DNA of 64,000 bases from Fibrobacter sp. UWR4 (GTDB taxonomy: Bacteria; Fibrobacterota; Fibrobacteria; Fibrobacterales; Fibrobacteraceae): assembly GCF_003149045.1 (NCBI RefSeq), contig NZ_QGDU01000012.1, positions 1 to 64,000 of the forward strand, given 5' to 3'. The position numbers and the translations under genes were made by a program. The notes beneath the pieces were generated by a model. That model did no database searches, was not told the DNA's origin, and saw only the letters and a program-made list of their open reading frames with translations. This document shows positions 16,183 through 25,139 of this stretch, in pieces; position 1 is the first letter of the stretch, and every line of letters starts with the position of its first letter.

Positions 16183-18009
16183 TTAGTTTGCAGCGGTATC
16201 GTCCAGAGAACGTTCTTCAAACTGGACAACACGGTTACGGCCGCTTTCCTTAGCCTTATACAAAGCCAGGTCAGCATTCTTCACCGCCTTTTCCATGTCG
16301 TTAAATCCAGGAGACACCAGGTAAGCACCAACGCTCACCGTCACCTTCAGCGGTTCTGCCTGGTGGATATCGAACACCAGCTTTTCAATAGCCTTACGGA
16401 TACGTTCGGCAGTTTCGATCATGCCTTCAGCAGTAGTATCAATCAGACCCACCACGAATTCTTCGCCGCCGAAACGGCCCACCACATCAATATCCTTACG
16501 GATTTCAGCGCTGATGGTCTTCGCAAAGCCGTTAATCACCACGTCACCAATATTATGTCCGTAGGTATCGTTCACATGCTTGAAATGGTCAATGTCCATC
16601 ATCAGGACACCGATATCGTACTTCATACGATTAGCACGAACCTGTTCGGTACGAAGTCTTTCAAAGAGGGTGCGCTTGTTCATGAGCCCCGTCATGCTGT
16701 CGCGGGAAGCCATTTCCTTACCATGTTCGAACTTGCGTGCACGGTCATAGGCAAAACCTGCAACCCCTGCAAAGGCCTTCAAAAGTTCCTTTTCATGTTC
16801 ACTATAGGGACGGGGAAGTTTGCTTTCCAGACAGATAGCAATATCAGCCACCGCGGAATCCGGTTCAGCCGCAATAGGCATCACAAAAAGCTGACGGAGT
16901 TCCAGATTACGTTTTTCATTGTCATTCAAACGAGGTACGTAGTCATTAAAACCGGCAGAGAAGGTACGTTCCACAGGACGGTTACGCATCAAGGCAAGAA
17001 CAAAGATGCCCTTGTCGTCCAAGGTAAAACGTTTTTCCGCAAATTCCGAACTGTCGTCACCTTCACAGAAAACAACTCGGCCAGAGTTTTCTGTTCCCTT
17101 GTTCAGCACCAGGATGGTCAAGCGTTCGTAAGCCACATTATTACGGACATAACTGATAATCTGCTTGTAAATATCCTTCACGGTCATGGTCTGGAAGAAC
17201 TTACGCTGGTAGTTGTACAGGCCACTGTACTGCTGCAAGGCAATATGCTTCTGTGCAGAAAGGAAGCCCTTGAAGTCCAGCATAGAGATCGCACTTGCCA
17301 CAAAAGCCAATGCCTGGGCAGTCACATCGGTAAAGGCGTTAGGATAAGTAGAGTCCATGACCAAGGCGCCAATACGATGGCCACTGTGATCCAAAATGGG
17401 AACAGCCACCACAGATTTGATAGGCGGATGATCGATATAATAGGAAAGGCTCTTACTACCAGGAAGATCGCCTTCCAAAAGGCGGTTCACACCCGAGCGG
17501 AAAAGCTGACTTACAATGCCAGAATTTTCGGAAATACGGACACAAGGATCCACAGAAGATTCCTTGTCGTTGACATAGTTACGCACACCCCATTCCCTGG
17601 GGCTATTCATCTGGGTAAAGACGATAATGGTATTGACGTGGGGAACAACAGCCTTGAAAGAACGGAGGATATCCGACACGCCCTTATTGATATCGGCATT
17701 TGCACGGGCCCACACCTGACTCACCTTCAAGGCGGATTCCGGTTCATTGATCATGCCGTTTTCGTTGCGGAACTCAGAACGGAGATCTGGAGAAACCACA
17801 GGAACTGTTCCGGTAGCCTTGGACTTAAAACTGATGACGGGAAGAGTTGCCGTAGAGGTGGAATTAGGGCCCGCCAGACGCGGGCGATTCATCATCCCCA
17901 GAAGCAGCGCCACCACAGCAAAGGGTATTGCGAAAAGGAACATTCCTCCCTGGAAAGCCAGGCCAACAAGGAGACCTGCCACCACAAACATGATTTCGGC
18001 AACTGACAT
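16183..18009 (-). CDS. Diguanylate cyclase with GAF sensor region
   Basis: The 608-residue protein has two N-terminal hydrophobic segments (about 5-40), a long sensor region with GAF-like domains (about 80-250 and 260-420), and a GGDEF domain (about 430-598). The active-site signature is intact as GGEEF near residue 515, with RDSMTGLMNKRTLFE and DIDHFKHVNDTYGHNIGD. It should make cyclic di-GMP. The inhibitory I-site, normally RxxD six residues before GGEEF, reads KDID, so the arginine is replaced by lysine and product inhibition may be weak. It follows lptG by 12 nt and precedes the symporter by 14 nt. Confidence 0.93.
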   Translation of the reverse strand: MSVAEIMFVVAGLLVGLAFQGGMFLFAIPFAVVALLLGMMNRPRLAGPNSTSTATLPVISFKSKATGTVPVVSPDLRSEFRNENGMINEPESALKVSQVWARANADINKGVSDILRSFKAVVPHVNTIIVFTQMNSPREWGVRNYVNDKESSVDPCVRISENSGIVSQLFRSGVNRLLEGDLPGSKSLSYYIDHPPIKSVVAVPILDHSGHRIGALVMDSTYPNAFTDVTAQALAFVASAISMLDFKGFLSAQKHIALQQYSGLYNYQRKFFQTMTVKDIYKQIISYVRNNVAYERLTILVLNKGTENSGRVVFCEGDDSSEFAEKRFTLDDKGIFVLALMRNRPVERTFSAGFNDYVPRLNDNEKRNLELRQLFVMPIAAEPDSAVADIAICLESKLPRPYSEHEKELLKAFAGVAGFAYDRARKFEHGKEMASRDSMTGLMNKRTLFERLRTEQVRANRMKYDIGVLMMDIDHFKHVNDTYGHNIGDVVINGFAKTISAEIRKDIDVVGRFGGEEFVVGLIDTTAEGMIETAERIRKAIEKLVFDIHQAEPLKVTVSVGAYLVSPGFNDMEKAVKNADLALYKAKESGRNRVVQFEERSLDDTAAN

Positions 18010-18021
18010 ATTTTCTCTCTT

Positions 18022-19152
18022 CTACAAACGGAAAGAACGATACAACATCACGGAGGCCACTCCCCCATAAATGAAATGACTGATCCAAGCCGCCCAGAAG
18101 GGGGTCAAGGCACCGTTCTCACCCATCTTAAGTCCAATTCGTTCAACGATATAATAGCTAAATACAATCAACAGTCCAACGCCGAACTTCTGGGAAAGGC
18201 CTCCAGAACGGCTATATCGGTGGCAAAGGGCGGCGCCAATCAAAAGCACAATCAAGTTCATCCAGTGGGCGGACCTCTTGAAGTGCAAAGCGGTCTCCAT
18301 CGCCTTAACATCTTCACCTGAACGTTTGAGTACTTCGATGCGGTTTTTCACCATCTTGGAATCCATTTCATCGGATATCTGACGTTCATTGATAAGATCG
18401 TCCGGATGAGTCGATACCTTACCGCAGAGAGTCTCATTGCGAAGTTTGTGTGCCACAATTTCGCCCGTATTTTTCAGTTCACGCAAATAACCCCGGTCAA
18501 ACAGCCAGCAACCTTCCGAACGTCCCGCGATTTTCGGTACGCTGGAATCCCCAGGAGTTTTCTTTTCGACCCAACGGACCACACGGGCGTCGATACGTTC
18601 CTCAAGGCGGCCCTGGTTGCGAATCAGGAGCACCACGTCACGACCAGTGCGACTCTTTCCGGAATAGTACTTGAAGAACCAGCTAGCCCTTTCGCTATCG
18701 ATAAAGGTAAAGTCCTGTTTTTCCTTGATTCGAGGATTCTTCTTTTTCTGGGCATTGGTTTCCATGATTTCCAGACGACGATGGTTCGCATCGGGCAGGA
18801 TAATTTCACTCATTTCGTAGGAAGCGACGGACATGAGAATACCAAAGACGAAGATGGGTATCAAGGTCTTGAATGGACTTTGACCGGAACTCTGCATGGC
18901 GCTCATTTCAAGATGGCGGGCCATGTTACCCACAGATGCAAGGACTGCAATGAACAGGGCCACAGGCGTAATCAGGTACACCATGTAGGGAATGTAACTC
19001 ACATAGTAATCAATGGCATCCTTGGTATCACGGGCAAGCCATGTCTTGATGTTGCCCACAAAGTCAATCACAGCAAACATCAGGACCGCGCCAAGGAGCA
19101 CGATCAGGAACATCTTCAGGAAGTTCCACATCAAATACCGGGAGAATTTCAT
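18022..19152 (-). CDS. lptG: LPS export permease, LptF/LptG family (second copy)
   Basis: YjgP/YjgQ-family permeases form the LptB2FG complex that pulls LPS from the inner membrane toward the outer membrane. This 376-residue protein has the family layout of three N-terminal TM helices (about 10-35, 55-80, 95-120), a periplasmic beta-jellyroll (about 130-270) and three C-terminal TM helices. The N-terminus MKFSRYLMWNFLKMFLIVLL and the segment LITPVALFIAVLASVGNMAR are typical. AGGAGG lies 6 nt upstream of the ATG. It overlaps the preceding permease gene by 4 bp, as expected for a co-translated pair. Which of the two is F and which G is set here by order only. Confidence 0.88.
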   Translation of the reverse strand: MKFSRYLMWNFLKMFLIVLLGAVLMFAVIDFVGNIKTWLARDTKDAIDYYVSYIPYMVYLITPVALFIAVLASVGNMARHLEMSAMQSSGQSPFKTLIPIFVFGILMSVASYEMSEIILPDANHRRLEIMETNAQKKKNPRIKEKQDFTFIDSERASWFFKYYSGKSRTGRDVVLLIRNQGRLEERIDARVVRWVEKKTPGDSSVPKIAGRSEGCWLFDRGYLRELKNTGEIVAHKLRNETLCGKVSTHPDDLINERQISDEMDSKMVKNRIEVLKRSGEDVKAMETALHFKRSAHWMNLIVLLIGAALCHRYSRSGGLSQKFGVGLLIVFSYYIVERIGLKMGENGALTPFWAAWISHFIYGGVASVMLYRSFRL

Positions 19153-20567
19153 CCAAACCTCCTGGTAAGTTTCTTGAAGATTTTTCCAAAGAAGCCCTTT
19201 ACCGCACGCAAACCGCGGAAGAACTTGGAATCTCCAGAGAAGCGATCACGAACCATGGCGATGGTAATGAATATGCCAAATACGCCAATGATAATGTTAC
19301 TCATCCACATGGCAAGAACCGGAGAGACGATCAGACGGTCCGCCATATTTTCGCCACCAATCAGGCAAATCCAGTAAATCACGAAGAAAGCTAGGCTATA
19401 CAGGATACCCGTGCCGATACCGCCCTTTCGAGCCATAATGCCAAGAGGAGCCCCAATCAGGATAAACACAAAGCAGGCAAAGCCGGTACTGTACTTCTTG
19501 TGAATTTCCACCCGGTACTGAGCCGCGCGTTTCTTTTCGGAATCCATGCGCCCGTACAGGCGTTCCGTAGTGCGAAGCGCTGCGATTTCCTGAATACGAA
19601 GCCTCTGGAGAGACCTCCTACGCTGGATTGAATCCATAGGGGAAACATCACTGTCGCCCTTCAGTTTCGGGGCAATCGAATCCCCCTCCAGTTGTTTCTG
19701 CAAGGTCACGAGAGTTGCCAATCGACGGGGAACCGCCTGGTCTAAAGCCTCCCCGTATTTTTTCTCCGCATCAGTAACCACGTCCATCATCATCTCGATG
19801 GGCATTTCGCGGTCACTGCGATAACTGCGGCTACGGCGTTCCAGGCGGTCATCCACATTCTTCATGGCCAGTTCCTGGGAGAAGAAACGAATACGGAAAT
19901 AGTTTTCCGGATTGTCAGCATCCGTCATGTGGGTTTCGCCACTCTTGAGGCGCAGCATAAGGGTTGCGCCATTATCCGCATATTCCATGGAAGCACTATC
20001 CGCATAGATAATGCGGGGAGCCCCCTTCTTTTCCATTTCGTAAATCTGGACTCCATAGAGGGAACCGGAAACAGGATCAATACGGTTTACCCAAAGCTGG
20101 ACATCGGGGAATTGCGTAATTAGACGACCTGCGTCAATAAAGGCATGAGGTTTCTTTCGTGAAACGGCGTTCATCAATTCCACGGAACGATGGTTGGCTT
20201 CCGGCAACACCCAGTTATTAAAGCACACCATCAAAACAGATACCAACATGGCGACAATCAGCACAGGACGCATCAAGGACAAGGGGGAAATACCCGCAGC
20301 CTTGCAGGCGGTAATTTCCTGGTCCCCAGACAGTCTTCCAAAAGCCATGAGGCTCGCCACCAACACAGCCATGGGGATGGAGAGGGACAGCATCCAAGCC
20401 AGATTCAGCACAAAAATTTCAAGAACAGTGGAAGCTGGCAAGCCCTTGGAAAGAACATTGTCCAGAATCTTCACCAAAAAGTCCACTACGAATAGGAACG
20501 TAATGCCAAAAAGTGCGGCCAAAAATGGACCGACAAGCTCTTTCAATACGTAGCGAACTAAAATCAT
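19149..20567 (-). CDS. lptF: LPS export permease, LptF/LptG family (first copy)
   Basis: This 472-residue protein is the upstream member of the permease pair. It starts MILVRYVLKELVGPFLAALF, followed by LSIPMAVLVASLMAFGRLSGDQEI, the coupling-helix region conserved in LptF/LptG. It is about 100 residues longer than a typical family member because of a charged helical insertion (about 245-340, with many Arg/Glu) between the jellyroll and the last three TM helices. The last segment contains IGAPLGIMARKGGIGTGILY, characteristic of the family. The gene heads a probable operon lptF-lptG-diguanylate cyclase-symporter and diverges from bamD over 65 bp, putting LPS export and outer-membrane protein assembly side by side. 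Confidence 0.9.
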   Translation of the reverse strand: MILVRYVLKELVGPFLAALFGITFLFVVDFLVKILDNVLSKGLPASTVLEIFVLNLAWMLSLSIPMAVLVASLMAFGRLSGDQEITACKAAGISPLSLMRPVLIVAMLVSVLMVCFNNWVLPEANHRSVELMNAVSRKKPHAFIDAGRLITQFPDVQLWVNRIDPVSGSLYGVQIYEMEKKGAPRIIYADSASMEYADNGATLMLRLKSGETHMTDADNPENYFRIRFFSQELAMKNVDDRLERRSRSYRSDREMPIEMMMDVVTDAEKKYGEALDQAVPRRLATLVTLQKQLEGDSIAPKLKGDSDVSPMDSIQRRRSLQRLRIQEIAALRTTERLYGRMDSEKKRAAQYRVEIHKKYSTGFACFVFILIGAPLGIMARKGGIGTGILYSLAFFVIYWICLIGGENMADRLIVSPVLAMWMSNIIIGVFGIFITIAMVRDRFSGDSKFFRGLRAVKGFFGKIFKKLTRRFG

Positions 20568-20632
20568 TTTTCTCGGGGACTAAATTTTTCTACTTTACGG
20601 ATGTAAAAATTAGAATTAACCAAAGAAAAAAA

Positions 20633-21487
20633 ATGACCCTGCGTAAAAAGATTCCCCTGTTCTTAGGCATTTTGACTTCCGCCTTTTTGATTAGTTCCTG
20701 CGCATCGGGAACTCATGAGAAGATGACCCATACCCAATGGTGTGGCACTCGCTACGAAAAGGCAGAAGAACTGTTTAAGGCAGGCAAGTACGGTCGCACC
20801 ATCGAAAAGCTGGAAGACATTCTTACCACTTGCGCAGGCACCGGCTATATGGAACAGGCACAGTTCCTTATTGCAGAAAGCCATTTCAACATGGAAGACT
20901 GGATTGAAGCTCGTGGCGAATATGGCAGCTTCATTGTCAACTTCCCCGGTTCCCCCTTCATTGAAACCGCAGAATTCCGTAAGGCAATCTCTTCCTTCAA
21001 CATGGAATTCCGCGTATCCCGCGACGAAGCCAACACCACCATCGCCATGAAGGACTTCGAACGTTACCTTTCCAATCATCCGGACACTCCGCTCCGCGAT
21101 TCCGTCAATTACTATTACGGACTCCTGGTGGACCGCATGGCCGAAAAGGAATTCCAGACCGCCCGCCTTTACCTCCGTATGGAAAAGCCCCAGGCAGCAG
21201 TTATCTATTTCAAGGAATTCCTGGAAACCTATCCCTATGCCAAGCGCCGTCCGGAAGCCCTGATCATGATTTCCCAGAGCTACAATGACCTGGATCAGTT
21301 CGAAACAGCAAAGCTCTACTTGAACATTGCCAAGAAGGAAATTCCTGCAGACAGTGCCGATTTCCAGAAGCAGATTGCAAAGACTGAGAAGAAAATTGCA
21401 AAGTCCGAGGAAGCCTTCGAAAAACGCCTGAAGAAGGACTCCGAAAAGAAGCGTATCCAGAAGGAAGAAAAGGAACTGCAGAACTAG
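20633..21487 (+). CDS. bamD: Outer membrane protein assembly lipoprotein BamD
   Basis: The 284-residue product has a lipobox ISSC (Cys23) and five TPR-like units typical of BamD, the essential lipoprotein of the beta-barrel assembly machine. Hallmarks are YEKAEELFKAGKYGRTIEKL, AQFLIAESHFNMEDWIEA, FIVNFPGSPFIETAEFRKA, LRDSVNYYYGLLVD and a repeat ending FLETYPYAKRRPEALIM. A lysine/glutamate-rich coiled tail (about 250-284) extends beyond the usual 245 residues. ATG 20633 is chosen because it starts the signal peptide; the frame is open further upstream. A TACTTTAC element (20591-20598) may be the promoter; an ATG-TAA start-stop follows at 20601 in the leader. Next gene is 15 nt downstream. Confidence 0.92.
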   Translation: MTLRKKIPLFLGILTSAFLISSCASGTHEKMTHTQWCGTRYEKAEELFKAGKYGRTIEKLEDILTTCAGTGYMEQAQFLIAESHFNMEDWIEARGEYGSFIVNFPGSPFIETAEFRKAISSFNMEFRVSRDEANTTIAMKDFERYLSNHPDTPLRDSVNYYYGLLVDRMAEKEFQTARLYLRMEKPQAAVIYFKEFLETYPYAKRRPEALIMISQSYNDLDQFETAKLYLNIAKKEIPADSADFQKQIAKTEKKIAKSEEAFEKRLKKDSEKKRIQKEEKELQN

Positions 21488-21502
21488 TTCCTTCGTGTTA
21501 GA

Positions 21503-22342
21503 ATGCGGCTCCATCATCTCTTCCAGCAGTTTCTTATTGCAGTCGCTGCAATCTGCGTATTCTCCGGAATCACGCTAGCTGCGGACGATAGCAAGGTGGA
21601 ACACGACCGAGCCAAGCTTTCCATTTTCGCACAGCCCTCCGTGTCCTTCCTGAGCTTTGACCAGCGCAAGTATTTCCAGAATGCGGTGGACACCCTCTAT
21701 TACAGCTTTAGGGAAGATGCCGTTACCGAAAGCGAATCCCTAAATGTGGCCAAGCAGGATTTCCAGAAGGTCAACTTCTGCTTCCCGGTTTCCGCCGGTA
21801 TCCAGTACCAGATTTTCCAGGACAACTTTATCAGTGCGGGCATAGGATTCATTTACGACAACGAATCCGTAGTGCTGACGGACCGCAAGAACCGCACCCA
21901 CAATTACAGCTATACCATCCAGGGTGTGCCTCTCTTCCTGGAATACCGACTGGCCATACCCAAGAACTTCATGAGCCTTTCCGGCGAATCCCTCTTCAGC
22001 ATCTCCCTTCGCTGGTACTGGGTTCTCCCCGGCACGGAAATATACACCACCTGGGGAAAAATCGAGGCGGAAACGCCTGCCACTGGTTCCGGCTATGGCG
22101 TAAGTCTCGGCTACCTGATTGCCAGCTGGAAGGACTTTAAGGTTTACGGAGATGTAGGCTTCAGCTCCATCAGCGTAAAATCCAAGCAGTCCTTCGCAGA
22201 CATCGTTCCCGACGGCCCCGAAACAAAGGCCAAGTGGAATATCGGCGGCCTCCAGATGCAGGTCCGCGTAAGCTTCGGTCTACTCAACGAACCCGAAGTC
22301 AAAGATGACGATGATGATGACAAGGTTTCTCCGGAGGAATAA
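21503..22342 (+). CDS. Putative outer-membrane beta-barrel protein
   Basis: The 279-residue protein has a signal peptide (cleavage near LAADD, about 26) and a body of alternating aromatic/hydrophobic strands with glycine turns, such as SAGIGFIYDNESVV, VPLFLEYRL, GYGVSLGYLIA and LQMQVRVSFGLL. This pattern fits an outer-membrane barrel of eight or so strands. An acidic tail DDDDDDKVSPEE closes the protein, which is unusual because barrels normally end in an aromatic residue; here the Phe-ending strand lies about 20 residues before the end. The gene follows bamD by 15 nt and its stop shares one base with the next start. Specific function unknown. Confidence 0.65.
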   Translation: MRLHHLFQQFLIAVAAICVFSGITLAADDSKVEHDRAKLSIFAQPSVSFLSFDQRKYFQNAVDTLYYSFREDAVTESESLNVAKQDFQKVNFCFPVSAGIQYQIFQDNFISAGIGFIYDNESVVLTDRKNRTHNYSYTIQGVPLFLEYRLAIPKNFMSLSGESLFSISLRWYWVLPGTEIYTTWGKIEAETPATGSGYGVSLGYLIASWKDFKVYGDVGFSSISVKSKQSFADIVPDGPETKAKWNIGGLQMQVRVSFGLLNEPEVKDDDDDDKVSPEE

Positions 22343-23994
22343 TGAGTTTCCTTCCGGGCGAAAAACTGCACTACGCAGAAACCCATTTCAAGTTTAAACT
22401 TCCCTGGTCCCTGCTGTACAGACCATGGCCAGAAATCCTAGTGGACGCCCCCTTTCAGTTCGTCCCTGGCACCAATCCCGTCCTATGGATCGTGGTTCGT
22501 GACGCACACCGATTCCCAACACGAATCGAAGAAATACGACTCAGGATCGAAAAAGAAAGTGATCCAGAAGAACCTAGAGAAACCAAGGTTTCCCTGGACA
22601 TCCAGGCCGATCAGCAATTCTGTTTCTTCCCAGTGGAATTAGGGAATCTCGCCCCCGGCGTATACAAAGTCCACAGCCAGATTACAGCCCGTCGAAACGG
22701 CAAGACAAGAACCTTCTCCCGCTGGAACTATCCGGGACTGAAGCCCAGGCCTTTACGCATCCATATCCTCAGCGAAGCTCTTCCCAAGCCAGAAGGATTC
22801 GTCGCTGGAGAAATGCATTGCCACACCCATTATTCCGCAGACCATGTGGAACATGGCGCCACTCCAGCAGTATTCCAGCAGGCTGCGACAGCCATCGGCC
22901 TGGACTTTGTAAGCCTTACAGACCACGCCTACGACTTCGCATTCCTGACGGAAGACTACACCAAGGAAGCCCCTTCCCCCCTGCCCCGTTTTGAAGCCCT
23001 CCGCAAGGAAGTTGCCGATTGCAATCTTACAGAAAAAGCCAATGGGCAAAACACCGCAGCACCGCTGATGATCGCCGGCGAGGAAGTGTCCGTCGGAAAT
23101 TCCAAGGGCGAAAACGTCCACATGACCGTACTTGGTCCCTCAGGCTATTTGCCCGGTCTAGGAGACTGCGGCAGGAACTGGCTGGACAACAAGCCCTCCT
23201 TCAAGATTCCGCAAATCCTGAAAATGACAGAAGCCCCCTGCTTCGCCGCTCATCCCCATCAGCAGATGGGCTATCTGGAAAAGTTTGTCTTCCGTCGAGG
23301 CTACTGGAAGTCCGAGGACCTCCAGACACAAAGTCCCCATCCCATTCGCGGCATCCAGTTCTGGAACGGCCTTAGGGATGAAGGATTTATGCTCGGCCGT
23401 GAATGGTGGATCCAGGAACTGGGCAAGGAAAACTTCGTGTTGCCTATTGGCGGCAACGACGCTCACGGTGACCTGAACGACACAACCGCAGTGAACCTTC
23501 CCCTGTTCACTTTGAAGAACAACAGGCATCACGTATTCGGCAAAGTACGCACCGTAGTGCAACTTCCAACCGCTCAACAAGACTCCGGCCAACAGGAAAA
23601 GCCTACCCCGCGGAACACGAACGTCGTCGCAAACGGACTCACCTGCGAATTGGTCCAGAAGGCATTCTCTGGAGACAACTGCTACGTTACAGACGGACCC
23701 GCACTCTGGTGGGAACGCACCTTGGATAGCAACGGCCGCAACAGCGGCCTCCTGTTCCACGCCCGCAGTAACCAGGACTTAGGCGGCTGTTTCCGATACA
23801 TCAAGATATTTGGTAGGCGCCGCCTCCCCGGCGGCAAGCTCTCCCCCAGGGAAGAGCTTCACCTGGCAAGCCAGGTCGCCACCCTCCCTTCTGTAGACAT
23901 CCCCGTTGACTTCGAGAACTACGTCTACCTGCGAGCCGAATGCGAAACCGCCACCGGCAAGTTCGCCCTCACCTCCGCCGCAGTCCAACAATAA
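22342..23994 (+). CDS. CehA/McbA-type PHP-domain metallohydrolase
   Basis: The 550-residue protein has an N-terminal beta-rich domain (about 1-140), then a PHP domain. Metal ligands appear in GEMHCHTHYSADHVEHG, in FVSLTDHAYD and in LPIGGNDAHGD. Together these match the CehA/McbA subfamily (related to carbaryl hydrolase CehA and microcin B17 McbA-associated hydrolases), a group of phosphoesterase-like enzymes. No signal peptide is visible. The ATG overlaps the preceding stop (TAATG), so translation is coupled to the outer-membrane protein gene. Substrate is unknown. Assignment to PHP is firm from the metal motifs; the subfamily name is less so. Confidence 0.85.
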   Translation: MSFLPGEKLHYAETHFKFKLPWSLLYRPWPEILVDAPFQFVPGTNPVLWIVVRDAHRFPTRIEEIRLRIEKESDPEEPRETKVSLDIQADQQFCFFPVELGNLAPGVYKVHSQITARRNGKTRTFSRWNYPGLKPRPLRIHILSEALPKPEGFVAGEMHCHTHYSADHVEHGATPAVFQQAATAIGLDFVSLTDHAYDFAFLTEDYTKEAPSPLPRFEALRKEVADCNLTEKANGQNTAAPLMIAGEEVSVGNSKGENVHMTVLGPSGYLPGLGDCGRNWLDNKPSFKIPQILKMTEAPCFAAHPHQQMGYLEKFVFRRGYWKSEDLQTQSPHPIRGIQFWNGLRDEGFMLGREWWIQELGKENFVLPIGGNDAHGDLNDTTAVNLPLFTLKNNRHHVFGKVRTVVQLPTAQQDSGQQEKPTPRNTNVVANGLTCELVQKAFSGDNCYVTDGPALWWERTLDSNGRNSGLLFHARSNQDLGGCFRYIKIFGRRRLPGGKLSPREELHLASQVATLPSVDIPVDFENYVYLRAECETATGKFALTSAAVQQ

Positions 23995-23999
23995 GAAAA

Positions 24000-24018
24000 G
24001 CTCCCATCGGGAGCCTTT
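24000..24018 (+). terminator. Terminator after the PHP hydrolase gene
   Basis: GCTCCC-ATC-GGGAGC (24000-24014) is followed by CTTTCC, 5 nt after the stop codon. Confidence 0.65.
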
Positions 24019-24029
24019 CCTTAATATGC

Positions 24030-24223
24030 TTGAATTAGCGCTCTGTCATCCCGAGCAGCAGCGAGCGATGTCACACGTTCTGCCCCGATGAAAAGCGAGC
24101 GGTATTGACGAAAAGGCCCCGCTTTCGCGGAGCCTTCTTGAAACCTTCATGAACTAGCGCTCTCTTATCCCGAGCAACAGCGAGCGACGCCATACGTTCT
24201 TACCGAGACGATAAGCGAGCGGT
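24030..24223. repeat. Two direct copies of a ~73-bp TCATCCCGAGC-type intergenic repeat
   Basis: Copy one (about 24034-24103) and copy two (about 24154-24223) share TAGCGCTCT, ATCCCGAGCA-CAGCGAGCGA and AAGCGAGCGGT with scattered differences. They flank a hairpin GGCCCCGC-TTT-CGCGGAGCC (24116-24135). No coding sequence is present between 23995 and 24238. Confidence 0.75.
24114..24140 (-). terminator. Probable terminator downstream of the YfgM-like gene
   Basis: An imperfect stem AAGGCTCCGCG/CGGGGCCTTTT with a short loop, U-rich on the minus strand. It lies about 100 nt beyond the stop of the minus-strand gene. Confidence 0.55.
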
Positions 24224-24238
24224 CTCTATTAGCGGTCC

Positions 24239-24922
24239 TTATTCAGCCAGGAACTTCTGAGCCTTGTCAGCAACGTTCTGGTTGTCGCCGTAGATCTTCA
24301 GGATCTTTTCTGCAGTAGCCTTAGCCTTGTCTGCCTGGCCCAGCTGCTGATAAACGAGAGTCAACTTCCACATGGCGTCAGCAACAGTGGGAACCTCATC
24401 TGCAGGTTCATCCTTCTGATAGCGGTCCTTCAAGTCGCCAGTACGCTTGCCGAATTCACCAACGAACTTTTCCAGGAGAGAAGCGGTTGCAGCGTAGTCA
24501 GCCTTTTCAATCTTCACGGAAGCGAGACCGTGCATTGCAGCAGAACGAATCAGAGCAGAAGAACCGGCGTTATCCATGGACTTCTGGAACATGTCTGCAG
24601 CAGCGTCGTATTCGCCCTTTTCAAACATGGTATTACCGGAAAGGAGTGCGGCCTTAGCGAGAGCCAAACCCTTCAGCTTGCCAGAATTCATCTGAGACTG
24701 GAATTCAGTCAGAGCACTATCGTTCTGTGCAGCATACACATAGGACATACCCTTACCGAGCAGGTTAGCCTGTTCAGCAGCTTCAGACTTCTGGAATTCA
24801 AAATACTTGTTCATACCAACCACAACAGCCATGACCACCAGCAGTGCTGCAATAATCTTGGAACCGTGGGCCGCAAAAAATTCCTTCATTTCAGAATTCT
24901 TGGTATTAGATTCGTTTGCCAT
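24239..24922 (-). CDS. TPR protein of the YfgM (SecYEG ancillary) type
   Basis: The 227-residue protein has a short cytoplasmic N-terminus, one TM helix (about 19-38, ALLVVMAVVVGMNKYFEFQ), and a TPR-containing periplasmic domain (about 45-227) with units such as ALAKAALLSGNTMFEKGEYDAAADMF. This layout matches the YfgM/TPR_21 family, which in E. coli works with PpiD at the SecYEG translocon. A closing unit LTLVYQQLGQADKAKATAEKI is typical. The gene stands alone on the minus strand, divergent from tRNA-Thr. The equivalence in function to YfgM is inferred from architecture. Confidence 0.75.
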   Translation of the reverse strand: MANESNTKNSEMKEFFAAHGSKIIAALLVVMAVVVGMNKYFEFQKSEAAEQANLLGKGMSYVYAAQNDSALTEFQSQMNSGKLKGLALAKAALLSGNTMFEKGEYDAAADMFQKSMDNAGSSALIRSAAMHGLASVKIEKADYAATASLLEKFVGEFGKRTGDLKDRYQKDEPADEVPTVADAMWKLTLVYQQLGQADKAKATAEKILKIYGDNQNVADKAQKFLAE

Positions 24923-25032
24923 AATTAGACGTCCGTTTTTAAAATTTTGTAGTCCAATTCTAGAAAAAAATTGGGCCGTTGTCAGCCAATCTTGACAAAA
25001 AGGGACTCACTTACTAACTTTGTCCCCACTAC

Positions 25033-25105
25033 GCCACTCTAGCTCAGCTGGTAGAGCAGCTGATTCGTAATCAGCAGGTCGGCAGTTCAAGTCTGCTGGG
25101 TGGCT
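25033..25105 (+). tRNA. tRNA-Thr (anticodon CGT)
   Basis: The 73-nt sequence folds as a tRNA with acceptor GCCACTC/GGGTGGC, discriminator U, D-arm AGCTCAGCTGGTAGAGC, anticodon stem CTGATT-CGT-AATCAG and T-loop TTCAAGT. Anticodon CGU reads ACG threonine codons. CCA is not encoded. It is followed within 7 nt by a perfect 12-bp hairpin and then by a tandem repeat. Confidence 0.95.
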
Positions 25106-25111
25106 TATAAG

Positions 25112-25139
25112 ATTAGGGAGGGGGTCCACCCCCTCCCTA
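25112..25139 (+). terminator. Strong hairpin immediately 3' of tRNA-Thr
   Basis: TTAGGGAGGGGG/CCCCCTCCCTAA is a perfect 12-bp stem with a TCCA loop. There is no T-run, so it may be a processing or termination signal. The right half recurs in the following repeats. Confidence 0.5.

Noticed and set aside
20601-20606. ATG-TAA start-stop in the bamD leader as a regulatory upstream frame
   Set aside because: No Shine-Dalgarno near it and such pairs occur by chance; noted only in the bamD entry.
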